Shown in pieces: positions 35,673 through 44,456 of a DNA stretch of 64,000 nt. How positions within the stretch are numbered: position 1 is the first letter of the stretch; each line of letters opens with the position of its first letter. Origin of the DNA: an uncultured Prevotella sp. Its GTDB lineage: Bacteria; Bacteroidota; Bacteroidia; Bacteroidales; Bacteroidaceae. The position numbers and the translations under genes are program-made. A model generated the notes under the pieces. That model was not told the origin of the DNA, made no database searches, and saw nothing but the letters and a program-made list of their open reading frames with translations. The stretch spans positions 62,001 to 126,000 of the forward strand of contig CALBLK010000042.1 of NCBI GenBank assembly GCA_937895845.1, read 5' to 3'.

Positions 35673-37595
35673 ATGAAGAAGAGATTTTTACTTTCCATGA
35701 TGGCGCTTGCCAGCCTGTGCGCGGGCGCACAGGAGTGTGCCATCGGCGGGCTGAAGTATGCCGTGACCGACGCGAAGCTCAGGACGGCGCAGGTTGTCGA
35801 CGAGGTGAGCGGTTCTGACGCAACCTCCTACGTCATCCCCGCCACCGTGAGCATTGACGGTACGGACTACACCGTGACCAGCATCGGCGAGAGCGCGTTT
35901 GCGTGGTCAGAGGCCACATCCGTGACGCTGCCCGAGACTGTCGACACCCTTTACTACGGCGCGTTCCGCTCGTCGGGCCTGGCCTCGGTCAGCCTGCCTG
36001 AGGGGCTCAAGTACATTGGCGACTATGCTTTCAACTCGACCAAGCTGACCAGCATCGAGATACCCGCCTCGGTCGAGGCTATCGGCAACAGCGCCTTCTT
36101 CACCTGCAACAGCCTGGCCAGCGTCAAGTTCGGCGAGGGCTTGAAGACGATAGGCACCTCGGCCTTCTACAAGTGCCCCCTGACCGGCGTGACGCTGCCC
36201 CAGAGCCTGGAGAAGCTGGGCGCCAAGGCATTCCTCAACTGCGCCAAGCTGGAGACGGTGAAGCTCCCCTCGGGGCTTGCCAAGCTGGATGACGGCACGT
36301 TCAACGGCTGCGCGTCGCTGAAGAGCGTGGAGCTGCCGGCCGCCCTGAAAGCCATCGGCGACGAGGTGTTCTGCAACTGCTCGGCGCTGGCCGCCATCAG
36401 CATCCCCGCGGGTGTCGACACCATTGGCACCGGGGTCATTGCCAGGACCGGCGTGGCCTCCATCTCGGTGGACGCGGCCAACAAGAGCTTCCACGTGTCC
36501 GACGGCTGCCTCTACTCGGCCGACAACCGCATGCTCTACGCCGTGCCCATGAAGGGCACGGACAAGGTGAATGTCAGCATCCGCTGCATCGGCATCAACG
36601 GCGGCGCGTTCTGGGGCAGCGAGGTGAAGCGTGTCACCCTGCCCAAGGGCATGCTGGCCATTGACGACTACGCCTTCTGCCAGTCGGCCCTGGAGACCGT
36701 CAACTTCCCCGCGAGCCTGGTCTACATCGGCGAGCAGGGCTTTGCCGACACCAAGCTGTCGGGCGAGCTGCGGCTGCCCGACAACATGCCCTATATCCTT
36801 GACGGCGCCTTTGCAGGCAACAAGAATGTCACCTCGGTGGTCATCCCCTCGGCGGTCAAGGCCGTCTACCCCCACGCCTTCAACGGCTGCACGGCCCTGG
36901 CCTCGGTGACCTGCCTCGGCTCCTCGGCCCCGAGCATCGAGGATGTCTACGAGGAGTACGACAACCCGTTCTACAACTGTCCGGCCACCACGGTGGTGGT
37001 GCCCGGCGGCAGCGCCTCCTCCTACCGCGCCAACTACTGGAGCGACTATTTCACCATCGACGAGAGCGGCGCGGCCGTGTTCAAGTATGAGAGCACCAGT
37101 CCTGCCGACGACTCTTTCTACACCTCCAAGTGGGCCGAGATGGTGTTCGACGTGGTGTTCAGCGAGCCTGTGACCATTGTCAAGTCCACCCCCGAGGCCT
37201 TCCTCCGCGTTGGCGGCGAGCTGGGCGGCACCGTGCTTGAGCCCGACGACTGCTGGAACGCCACCACGGGCGGCAACAAGAACACGCTCCGCGTGTGGGG
37301 CTCGGACTACGACATGTACACCATGAGCTTCCAGGTTGACCCCGAGCAGACCTACACCATGGTGATTCCCGCCGGCGTGGTGAAGAACGCCGCCGGCGAG
37401 CTGAACGAGCGCATAGTCATCAACGTGAAGGGCAGCAACCCCACAGCCGTTGACTTCGTGCCCGCCAGCGGCGCCTCGGCCGCCGGCGAGGTGGCCCGCT
37501 ACGGCATCAGCGGCCAGCGGGTGGGCAAGAGCCACAAGGGCTTGACCATCGTGCGCAAGGCCGACGGCACAGCCGTCAAGGCCGTTGTGAGATAA
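35673..37595 (+). CDS. Secreted leucine-rich-repeat (BspA-type) surface protein
   Basis: A 640-residue protein with signal peptide MKKRFLLSMMALASLCAGAQ. It has about a dozen LRR_5 repeats of roughly 23 residues (pattern LPxxLxxIGxxAFxxCxxLxxVxLP, about residues 60-440). Then comes a beta-rich domain (about 460-590) and a C-terminal segment ARYGISGQRVGK...LTIVRK typical of Bacteroidales secreted-protein tails. BspA-like proteins bind host extracellular matrix or other bacteria in oral species; that role is inferred only. The leader carries a terminator-like hairpin, and a strong terminator follows the gene. Confidence 0.92.
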   Translation: MKKRFLLSMMALASLCAGAQECAIGGLKYAVTDAKLRTAQVVDEVSGSDATSYVIPATVSIDGTDYTVTSIGESAFAWSEATSVTLPETVDTLYYGAFRSSGLASVSLPEGLKYIGDYAFNSTKLTSIEIPASVEAIGNSAFFTCNSLASVKFGEGLKTIGTSAFYKCPLTGVTLPQSLEKLGAKAFLNCAKLETVKLPSGLAKLDDGTFNGCASLKSVELPAALKAIGDEVFCNCSALAAISIPAGVDTIGTGVIARTGVASISVDAANKSFHVSDGCLYSADNRMLYAVPMKGTDKVNVSIRCIGINGGAFWGSEVKRVTLPKGMLAIDDYAFCQSALETVNFPASLVYIGEQGFADTKLSGELRLPDNMPYILDGAFAGNKNVTSVVIPSAVKAVYPHAFNGCTALASVTCLGSSAPSIEDVYEEYDNPFYNCPATTVVVPGGSASSYRANYWSDYFTIDESGAAVFKYESTSPADDSFYTSKWAEMVFDVVFSEPVTIVKSTPEAFLRVGGELGGTVLEPDDCWNATTGGNKNTLRVWGSDYDMYTMSFQVDPEQTYTMVIPAGVVKNAAGELNERIVINVKGSNPTAVDFVPASGASAAGEVARYGISGQRVGKSHKGLTIVRKADGTAVKAVVR

Positions 37596-37619
37596 GCGGC
37601 GAAAGCGCCTTGCATGGCA

Positions 37620-37656
37620 AGAGCCGGCTGTCCCCATCGGGACAGCCGGCTCTTTC
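37620..37656 (+). terminator. Terminator of the LRR gene
   Basis: Fifteen-base arms (37620-37634 and 37639-37653) pair perfectly around CATC and are followed by a short T-rich stretch. Confidence 0.85.
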
Positions 37657-37677
37657 GTTGGTGCCAGAGGGTGGAAG

Positions 37678-37873
37678 GGGCTGTTTCACACCCTTTTATT
37701 TTGCATTGTCTTCGGTTTGGATAAAATTCTCACGCTCGGAAAAGGACAAGTACTTGTCCCTTTTCACTCGCTTAATCGAATTTTTGCACTATCTTTAGAT
37801 AAGATAGGCTGCACCTCAACAATGCAAAACAGGGCTGTTTCACACCCTTTTATTTTGCATTGTCTTCGGTTTG
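37678..37873 (+). repeat. Two identical 42-bp direct repeats upstream of the GVQ-repeat gene
   Basis: The sequence starting GGGCTGTTTCACACCC is identical at 37678-37719 and 37832-37873. Between them are a 16-bp palindrome (37744-37759, GGACAAGTACTTGTCC) and a partial promoter-like GCACTATCTTT. No gene is seen in the 37596-37916 gap. Confidence 0.85.
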
Positions 37874-37884
37874 CACTATCTTTG
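37854..37884 (+). promoter_or_regulatory. Promoter of the GVQ-repeat/DUF3943/methyltransferase operon
   Basis: TTTG (37854-37857, inside the second 42-bp repeat) and TATCTTTG (37877-37884) are exactly 19 bases apart. Transcription would start near 37890, after the ATG at 37887, which favours translation from 37917 or 37920. Confidence 0.75.
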
Positions 37885-37919
37885 CAATGGGAAACCCGAA
37901 GAAAACGGAAAGTTTTATG

Positions 37920-39014
37920 ATGAAAGTGAATGGGGCGCGGCTGGCCGCGCTGGCCGCAACATGCCTGCTGGCCACCCCCGGCACGCAGGCGCAGCGCCGC
38001 CCGGCCAACATCGGGGTGGGGGTGAGCCACCGTGCGGTGGACACCCTGCTGGTGAGCAACCTCAACATCGGCCTCTTTGGCAACGTTGACGTGCTGCGCG
38101 GCGCGCAGGCGAGCGCCCTCACCAGTGTGGCCCGCAGCGGCGCGGCGGGTGTCAACGTGGGACTGCTCTCCGCCTTCGCCCGCGGGCGCGCCGACGGCGT
38201 GCAGGCCGGCGGCGCCGTCAGCGGTGTCGACGGAACCATGCGCGGCGTGCAGCTCAGCGGCGTGTCGTGCGTGGCCAAGCGCGTGAGCGGCGTGCAGGCG
38301 GGCGGGCTGACCAACGCCGCCACGCAGTCGCTGCACGGCGTGCAGCTGGCCGGCATCACCAACATAGCCATGGACATGGACCGCGGCGTGCAGCTCAGCG
38401 GCGTGGCCAACGTGTGCGCCTCGGGCATGCGCGGCGTGCAGGCGGCTCTCTACAACTATGCCGACACGCTGGGCGGCGTGCAGGTGGGGCTGCTCAACGT
38501 GTGCGCGCGCCACGACCGCGGCGTGCAGGTGGGCGTCATCAACCTGAGCCGCGACACCGTGGCACGCAAGGTGGGGCTGGTCAACGTGAACCCGAAGACC
38601 GCCATCGACGTGATGGTGGGCGCCGGCACGTCGACAAAGACCAACCTGGCCGTGCGCTTCCGCAACCGCAGCACCTATAACATCATCGGCCTGGGCACCC
38701 ACTACATGGGACTGGACAGGAAGTTCTCGGGCGCGCTGTTCTACCGCATCGGGCAGTATTTCCGTGTCACCCGGCGGCTGTCGCTCAGCGGCGACCTGGG
38801 CTTCTTCCACGTGGAGACCTTCGAGGAGCACGCGGACACCAAGCCCGAGCGCCTCTACTCCATCCAGGCCCGCATAGGCGCGGACTGCCGGCTGGGCCGC
38901 GTGGCCGGCGTGTATGTGGCGCTGGGCTACGGCGACACCCGCCACTACTGCCATTCCAGGCGCTACCGCGACCGGGCCATCGTCGAGGCCGGGCTCACGC
39001 TGAGGTGCAGATAA
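37920..39014 (+). CDS. Secreted GVQ-repeat protein (LA_2272-like surface repeat family)
   Basis: A 364-residue protein with a signal peptide (MKVNGARLAALAATCLLATPGTQAQ shortened; cleavage near residue 24). Residues about 60-230 contain roughly ten imperfect repeats of 15-22 residues, each with G-V-Q-x-(G/S)-(G/A)-(V/I/L), for example GVQLSGVSCVAKRVS, GVQLAGITNIA and GVQVGLLNVCARHDR. They suggest a regular beta-solenoid or beta-barrel surface. The last 130 residues resemble outer-membrane beta-strands. It resembles proteins named LA_2272-type surface repeat proteins, but function is unknown. DUF3943 follows after 27 bp. ATG 37917 is an equivalent start. Confidence 0.82.
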   Translation: MKVNGARLAALAATCLLATPGTQAQRRPANIGVGVSHRAVDTLLVSNLNIGLFGNVDVLRGAQASALTSVARSGAAGVNVGLLSAFARGRADGVQAGGAVSGVDGTMRGVQLSGVSCVAKRVSGVQAGGLTNAATQSLHGVQLAGITNIAMDMDRGVQLSGVANVCASGMRGVQAALYNYADTLGGVQVGLLNVCARHDRGVQVGVINLSRDTVARKVGLVNVNPKTAIDVMVGAGTSTKTNLAVRFRNRSTYNIIGLGTHYMGLDRKFSGALFYRIGQYFRVTRRLSLSGDLGFFHVETFEEHADTKPERLYSIQARIGADCRLGRVAGVYVALGYGDTRHYCHSRRYRDRAIVEAGLTLRCR

Positions 39015-39041
39015 ACTTAAGAGAACCTTGAACACCTATTT

Positions 39042-40583
39042 ATGAACAGGACTAATGTGTGGCGGCTTCTCGCGCCTGCCCTTGCGCTCCTGCCCGTGGC
39101 GGCCGTGGCGGCCGGCCCGGCAGACTCGGCCGCCGTCGACAGCATGGCGGCCCGCTACCTCTCCATGGCCGTTGGCGGCAGCCGGCCACAGCGCAGCGCC
39201 TATGCCTCTGACAGCCCCGCCAGCCGGGTGAAGCGGCCGTGGAAGGCCGCCGCCGAGGCGTTTGGCATCAACGTGTTTGTGCAGTGTTTCGACCGCTTCG
39301 CGCTCGGCGCCGACTATGCGCAGATCAACCTGCACACCATTCACCACAACATCAAGAACGGCTTTGTGTGGGACAACGACCAGTTTTCGACCAACCTCTT
39401 CGCCCACCCCTACCACGGAGGGCTTTATTTCAACGCCGCCCGCAGCAACGGGCTTGGCTTCTGGGAGTCTGTCCCCTATTCCTTTTGCGGAAGCCTGATG
39501 TGGGAGACCGCCTGCGAGACAGAGCCGCCCGCCGTCAACGACCTCATCGCCACCACCGTGGGCGGCGTGTGCATCGGCGAGGTGACCCACCGCATCAGCG
39601 ACCTTGTGTACGATGACCGCAGGCGCGGGTGGCCCCGGTTCTGGCGCGAGGCGCTGGCCACGGTCATCTGTCCCATACGCGGGCTGAACCGCCTGCTCAG
39701 CGGCGACGCCTGGCGCGTGCGCCACGACCGCTGCAAGTACCACGACTACGGCCGCATGCCGGTGACCCTGGCCATCTCGGCGGGCGACCGCTACCTGGCC
39801 GACAACAACGCCCTGTTCCGCGGCGAGCACGCCCCCTATGTAGGGGTGAGCCTGGCCTACGGCGACCCCTTCAGCGAGGAGGAGAACAAGCCCTACGACT
39901 ACTTTACCGCCGACGTGGCCTTCGGGCTGGGGTCCAACCAGCCCCTTGTCACCAAGGTCAGCCTGCTGGGCCGCCTGTGGGGCACACCCATCGCCTCGGG
40001 CAGCGACATGAAGACGGAGTTCGGCTTCTTCCAGCACTTCAACTACTTTGACTCGCAGCCCGTCAAGGACGGCACCTCGCTGGTGCCCTACCGCATCTCG
40101 GAGGCCGCAGCCGTGGGCCCCGGCGTCATCTACCGGTTCCCCAGGGTGGGCAGCCTCACCCGCCTGGAGCAGCGCGTCTTCGTTGACGCCATCCTGCTCG
40201 GCGGCTCGCTGAGCGACTACTACAACGTGATAGACCGCGACTACAACATGGGCAGCGGCTACAGCGCCAAGGCCAAGACCCTGATGGAGTTCGGACGCTA
40301 CGGCAGTTTCGCCGTCAACGCCGACTACTACCGCATCTACACCTGGAAGGGCTACGAGGGCAAGGACCTTGACACCGCAGACCCGCTCTACCTCAACGCC
40401 CAGGGCGACAAGGGCAACGCGGCGCTGCTGGTGGTCTGCCCGCGGCTCACGCTGGCCGTGGGCAAGCGGCTGTTCCTTGACCTGGCGGCCTCCTACTACT
40501 GGCGGCACACCTACTATAAGTTTCATGACAACGTGACGGCGCGCACCTTTGACGTGAGCGCCGGACTGATGGTGCGGCTATGA
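39042..40583 (+). CDS. DUF3943-family outer-membrane-associated protein
   Basis: A 513-residue exported protein (signal peptide about residues 1-23). It has the DUF3943 signature: WDNDQFSTNLFAHPYHGGLY near residues 108-127, FWESVPYSFCGSLMWE, and NDLIATTVGGVCIGE. The C-terminal half has alternating amphipathic strands that suggest a beta-barrel. It has no known function. It lies between the GVQ-repeat gene (27 bp) and the methyltransferase (ATGA overlap), so all three are one operon. Confidence 0.9.
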   Translation: MNRTNVWRLLAPALALLPVAAVAAGPADSAAVDSMAARYLSMAVGGSRPQRSAYASDSPASRVKRPWKAAAEAFGINVFVQCFDRFALGADYAQINLHTIHHNIKNGFVWDNDQFSTNLFAHPYHGGLYFNAARSNGLGFWESVPYSFCGSLMWETACETEPPAVNDLIATTVGGVCIGEVTHRISDLVYDDRRRGWPRFWREALATVICPIRGLNRLLSGDAWRVRHDRCKYHDYGRMPVTLAISAGDRYLADNNALFRGEHAPYVGVSLAYGDPFSEEENKPYDYFTADVAFGLGSNQPLVTKVSLLGRLWGTPIASGSDMKTEFGFFQHFNYFDSQPVKDGTSLVPYRISEAAAVGPGVIYRFPRVGSLTRLEQRVFVDAILLGGSLSDYYNVIDRDYNMGSGYSAKAKTLMEFGRYGSFAVNADYYRIYTWKGYEGKDLDTADPLYLNAQGDKGNAALLVVCPRLTLAVGKRLFLDLAASYYWRHTYYKFHDNVTARTFDVSAGLMVRL

Positions 40584-41869
40584 CGGCGGAGATGATGAGC
40601 GCGGAGACGGCGCGCTTTGTGCGCGAGCATGCCGGCGACGATGTGCGCCGGCTGGCGCTCAAGGGCGCCGGGCAGGGCGGGGTTGACCTCCCTTTCGCCC
40701 TCGACCAGATTGCCGGGCGGCAGACGGCCCGGCGCAAGCTGCCGCTGTGGGCGGCCACCGAGGGCATAGTCTACCCGCCGCGCCTCGCGATGGAGCAGTG
40801 CTCGGGCGAGCCCGCCGCGCGCTACAAGGCCCGCCTGGCCGCCCGCCTGATGGCCGGGGGCGCGCCCGGCGCCGAGGCCGGCTGCGGCGGGGAGGGCGGA
40901 CGGCCCGCCGCAGGGCGGCTCGTCGACCTCACCGGGGGCCTGGGCGCAGACTTCTCGTTCATGGCACGCGGCTTCAGCCACGCGGTGTATGTGGAGCGCC
41001 AGGAGAGCCTCTGCCGGCTGGCCAGGCACAACCTGCCCCTGCTGGGACTGCCCGGGGCCGAGGTGGTGTGTGCCGACGCGGCCAGCTACCTCGCCACGAT
41101 GCCCCCGGCCGACGTGGTGTTTGCCGACCCGGCGCGGCGCGACAGCCACGGCGGCCGCACCTATGCCATCGGCGACTGCACCCCCGACCTCGCCGCGCTG
41201 CGCGGCCTCCTGCTGGCCAAGGCCCGCTTTGCGGTGGCCAAGCTGTCGCCCATGCTCGACTGGCGCAAGGCTGTCAGCGACCTCGGAGGCGCGGTGGCCG
41301 AGGTACACATTGTGGCCGTGGCCAACGAGTGCAAGGACCTGCTGCTGGTGATGACAGCCGGGGCGGCGCCCCCGCTGCGGCTGGCGTGCGCCAACGACGG
41401 CCGGCAGGAGTGGTTCACGGTGGGCGGGGCGGAGCCGCAGCCGCCCGCCGTCGCGCCCGTTGAAGGCGAGCCGGAGCCTCCGTTCTTCCTCTGCGAGCCC
41501 AACGCAGCCCTGATGAAGGCCGGCTGCTTCGGCCGGCTGGCCGCGCGCTACGGGCTGGCCCCCCTGGCGGCCAACAGCCACCTGTTCTGCTCCCGAAGGC
41601 CGGCCGCCGGCTTCCCCGGCCGCCGCTTCGTGGTGGACGCCGTGGCGCCGATGAACAAAAAGGAGCTGAAAAAGGCCCTGTCCGGCGTGGACAGGGCCAA
41701 CATTGCGGTGCGCAACTTCCCCCTCTCGGCTCCCGAGCTGAGGCGCAGGCTCAAAGTGAGCGAGGGTGGCAGCGTCTATATCTTTGCTACCACCCTCGCC
41801 AACGGAAGTCACAGGCTGCTATTCTGTCACCGTGCGCCTGACGGTCTCCATGACGGTCTTCTCGGCTGA
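40580..41869 (+). CDS. THUMP-like domain class I SAM-dependent methyltransferase
   Basis: A 429-residue cytosolic protein. The SAM-binding motif VDLTGGLGADFSFMARGF is near residues 116-133 and the catalytic-loop-like motif VVFADPARRD near 180-189 (DPxRR type). A C-terminal THUMP-like region suggests an RNA substrate, probably tRNA or rRNA. It begins inside the stop codon of the DUF3943 gene (ATGA). Its final 51 bp overlap the 3' end of the convergent ompA-like gene; the last residues (HRAPDGLHDGLLG) lie entirely in that overlap. Confidence 0.9.
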   Translation: MTAEMMSAETARFVREHAGDDVRRLALKGAGQGGVDLPFALDQIAGRQTARRKLPLWAATEGIVYPPRLAMEQCSGEPAARYKARLAARLMAGGAPGAEAGCGGEGGRPAAGRLVDLTGGLGADFSFMARGFSHAVYVERQESLCRLARHNLPLLGLPGAEVVCADAASYLATMPPADVVFADPARRDSHGGRTYAIGDCTPDLAALRGLLLAKARFAVAKLSPMLDWRKAVSDLGGAVAEVHIVAVANECKDLLLVMTAGAAPPLRLACANDGRQEWFTVGGAEPQPPAVAPVEGEPEPPFFLCEPNAALMKAGCFGRLAARYGLAPLAANSHLFCSRRPAAGFPGRRFVVDAVAPMNKKELKKALSGVDRANIAVRNFPLSAPELRRRLKVSEGGSVYIFATTLANGSHRLLFCHRAPDGLHDGLLG

Positions 41870-42976
41870 GCCGTCGACAATCACGCAGCGGTTCTTGTCG
41901 TTCTCGCCGAACGGCTGCACCGTGTCGCCCTTGGAGTCGGTGACAATGCGCGAGGCGTCGGCGCCGTGGTCGGCCACCAGCTCCTCCTTATACTTGTCGG
42001 CACGCTGCTTGGCATACTTCATGTTGACCTTGGCGTTGCCCGTGCCCTTGTCGGCATAGCCCACAACGGACACCTTGGCGCCGGGGTACGCTTTCAGGAA
42101 GTCGGCCACGCGCTTCATCTGCGCCTTGCTCCCCTCGGCCCCGGCCTCACGAATCTTGTAGAACTTCACCTCGTGCAGTGTCACGGGCACTTTCTTATAG
42201 ACGGTGTCTGTCTTCGTGACCGTCTTGGGCTCCGGCTTGGGGGCCACCTTCACCTCGGGCTCCGGCTCCGGCTCAACCACAACGGGCCGCGGCTCGCCGG
42301 CCGGCGCGCTCTTCTTGTACTTGTGGCCGAAGCGGACGCTCAGGCCCAGCATGGCGGTCACCTGCCAGTCGTCGGCGTCGTTCATCTTCGAGTTGAAGCG
42401 GTCGTCGAGGCTGTTGGCGCTGACCTCCAGCGACACGCCCACGGGCTTGGTCACGTTGGTCTCCAGGCGCAGGCCCGCGCGGATGTTGTGGCTCAGACGG
42501 TGCCCGTCCCACACCAGGGGCATGTTGAGGCTGTGGTCGGAGGCCGCCATCGCGTTGGCCTCGCCGTTGTCCCAGGCGGTGGCCAGTCCCACGCCGCCGA
42601 GCAGGATGACGTTGAGGGGGTGCGAGCCGCTCTTGCCCGGGCTCACCATGTTGGTGAGGTTGAGCAGCAGGTCGGCGTTGGCCGTCACGTAGTTCCACTT
42701 GTAGTAGCCCAGGCCGTCGAAGCCGCTCTTGGCCTGCCAGCCGCTGGCGTGGAGGCGCGCCCCGACCACCGGCGTGAAGTAGCGGCCGAGGGAGAAGGCC
42801 GCGGCCGGCGTGACGAGCTTGTCTTTCTTGGCGTCGGTGAACGTCAGCTGGCCTCCGCCCTGCAGCTCGATGAAGTTGTAGGACTTCAGCTCTCCCTTGT
42901 CGCTTCCCTGCGCATTCGCTGCACCGGAAACCAGCATCAAGGCTGCTGTTGCGAGAATCAATCTTTTGTCATGCAT
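41819..42976 (-). CDS. OmpA-family outer membrane protein
   Basis: A 385-residue protein with signal peptide (cleavage near ANAQG, residue 23). It has an N-terminal eight-strand-type beta-barrel (about residues 30-215), a proline/glutamate-rich linker (VEPEPEPEVKVAPKPEPK, about 236-253) and a C-terminal OmpA peptidoglycan-binding domain. The peptidoglycan-binding helix reads NMKYAKQRADKYKEELV. It likely tethers the outer membrane to peptidoglycan. It has its own full promoter and is convergent with the methyltransferase. Confidence 0.94.
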   Translation of the reverse strand: MHDKRLILATAALMLVSGAANAQGSDKGELKSYNFIELQGGGQLTFTDAKKDKLVTPAAAFSLGRYFTPVVGARLHASGWQAKSGFDGLGYYKWNYVTANADLLLNLTNMVSPGKSGSHPLNVILLGGVGLATAWDNGEANAMAASDHSLNMPLVWDGHRLSHNIRAGLRLETNVTKPVGVSLEVSANSLDDRFNSKMNDADDWQVTAMLGLSVRFGHKYKKSAPAGEPRPVVVEPEPEPEVKVAPKPEPKTVTKTDTVYKKVPVTLHEVKFYKIREAGAEGSKAQMKRVADFLKAYPGAKVSVVGYADKGTGNAKVNMKYAKQRADKYKEELVADHGADASRIVTDSKGDTVQPFGENDKNRCVIVDGSAEKTVMETVRRTVTE

Positions 42977-43020
42977 AACGGTGTGTTTTGAAGTTTGTTT
43001 GTAATGCTTGTTTCAATTTG

Positions 43021-43051
43021 CAAAAATAGTTGAAATGTCCGAAAAAACAAA
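43021..43051 (-). promoter_or_regulatory. Promoter of the ompA-like gene
   Basis: On the minus strand TTTG (43051-43048) and TATTTTTG (43028-43021) are 19 bases apart, giving a leader of about 40 nt. A TAACTTTG at 43083-43090 on the plus strand probably serves the divergent GNAT-like gene. Confidence 0.75.
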
Positions 43052-43220
43052 TTTTTCTTTCTCCTATTTTGAATTTAATGCCTAACTTTGCACGTTGTGC
43101 GCGTGTGCCGGTACTGCTTGCACACACCCGCGGGAGCCCTGTGCCGCGCAGTCTTGCGCCTGTCAGCGGGCGTGGCGGGCACCATAACAACACAGCAAGC
43201 CGATCATTTTAAGAACACTC

Positions 43221-44372
43221 ATGTCAGCAATTGAAATCAGAAAAGTCACCGGGAAACGCGACTTGGAAGCCTTTATCCAGTTCCATTACGACCTCTACCG
43301 GGACAGCGCGTATGCCGTCCCCAACCTGCACAGTGACGAAGTGATGACGCTGAGCAGGGACAAGAACGCCGCCTTCGAGTTCTGCGAGGCCGACTACTTC
43401 CTGGCGCTCAGAGACGGCAAGGTGGTGGGCCGCGTGGCCGCCATCATCAACAGCAGGGCCAACAGCAAGTGGAACCGCAAGTGCGTGCGCTTCGGATGGA
43501 TTGACTTCATCGACGACATCGAAGTGTCGCGCGCGCTGCTCGACACCGTGGCGCAGTGGGGCAAGGAGCGCGGGATGACCCACATCGTGGGCCCGCTCGG
43601 CTTCACCGACATGGACCCCGAGGGCATGCTCACCAAGGGCTTCGACCAGCTGGGCACGCAGTTCACCATCTACAACTACCCCTACTACCCGGAGCACATG
43701 GAGCGGCTGGGCGGCTGGGAGAAGGACAACGACTATGTGGAGTACCGCATCGACGTGCCCGACGTGATTCCCGAGAAGTATGCCAAGATTGCCGACATGA
43801 TAACCAAGCGCTACAACCTGCGGGTGAAGAAGATTACCAGGCGCGACGTGACGGAGCGGGGCTACGGGCAGCGCATCTTCGACGTGATCAACGCCACGTT
43901 CAAGGACCTGTATGGCTATTCGGAGATGACCCCCAGGCAGATTGAGCAGTACATCAAGATGTACTTCCCCGTGCTCGACCTGAGCCTGGTGACGGTCATC
44001 GAGGACTGGAACACGCCCGACCACAAGATAGCGGGCGTGGGGGTCACCGTGCCGTCCATGTCGCGCGCGTTCCAGAAGTGCCGCAACGGGCGGCTGCTCC
44101 CCTTTGGCTGGTGGCACGTGCTGCGCGCCCTGAAGTTCCACAAGACCAGGTCGGTCGACCTCGTGCTCATCGGCGTGCTGCCCGAATACCGCTCGAAGGG
44201 CGCCAACTCGCTGCTCTTTGCCGACCTCATACCGCGCTACTGGAAATACGGCTTCGAGTATGGCGAGACGCAGGTCGAGATGGAGACCAACTACCACGTG
44301 CAGAGCCAGTGGGGCCCGCTGAACCCCGTGAACCACAAGCGCCGCCGCTGCTACGTGAAGGCGATCGGCTGA
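43221..44372 (+). CDS. Conserved GNAT-like acyltransferase of unknown substrate
   Basis: A 383-residue cytosolic protein widely found in Bacteroidales and usually annotated as an N-acetyltransferase. Recognisable segments are GPLGFTDMDPEGML (about residues 120-133), IYNYPYYPEHMERLGG, and a C-terminal GNAT-like stretch (LVLIGVLPEYRSKGANSLLF, about 311-330) with the acetyl-CoA loop pattern R-S-K-G-A. The reaction is unknown. It lies 84 bp upstream of parE on the same strand, with which it is probably co-transcribed. Confidence 0.85.
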   Translation: MSAIEIRKVTGKRDLEAFIQFHYDLYRDSAYAVPNLHSDEVMTLSRDKNAAFEFCEADYFLALRDGKVVGRVAAIINSRANSKWNRKCVRFGWIDFIDDIEVSRALLDTVAQWGKERGMTHIVGPLGFTDMDPEGMLTKGFDQLGTQFTIYNYPYYPEHMERLGGWEKDNDYVEYRIDVPDVIPEKYAKIADMITKRYNLRVKKITRRDVTERGYGQRIFDVINATFKDLYGYSEMTPRQIEQYIKMYFPVLDLSLVTVIEDWNTPDHKIAGVGVTVPSMSRAFQKCRNGRLLPFGWWHVLRALKFHKTRSVDLVLIGVLPEYRSKGANSLLFADLIPRYWKYGFEYGETQVEMETNYHVQSQWGPLNPVNHKRRRCYVKAIG

Positions 44373-44456
44373 CGGGCGGGAATGAAAGCAATTGCTGGCA
44401 GCTGCCGGAAAAGGTCTCGGGCAGCTGCTGAAAACAAAAGGAAAGCTACGGACAGA

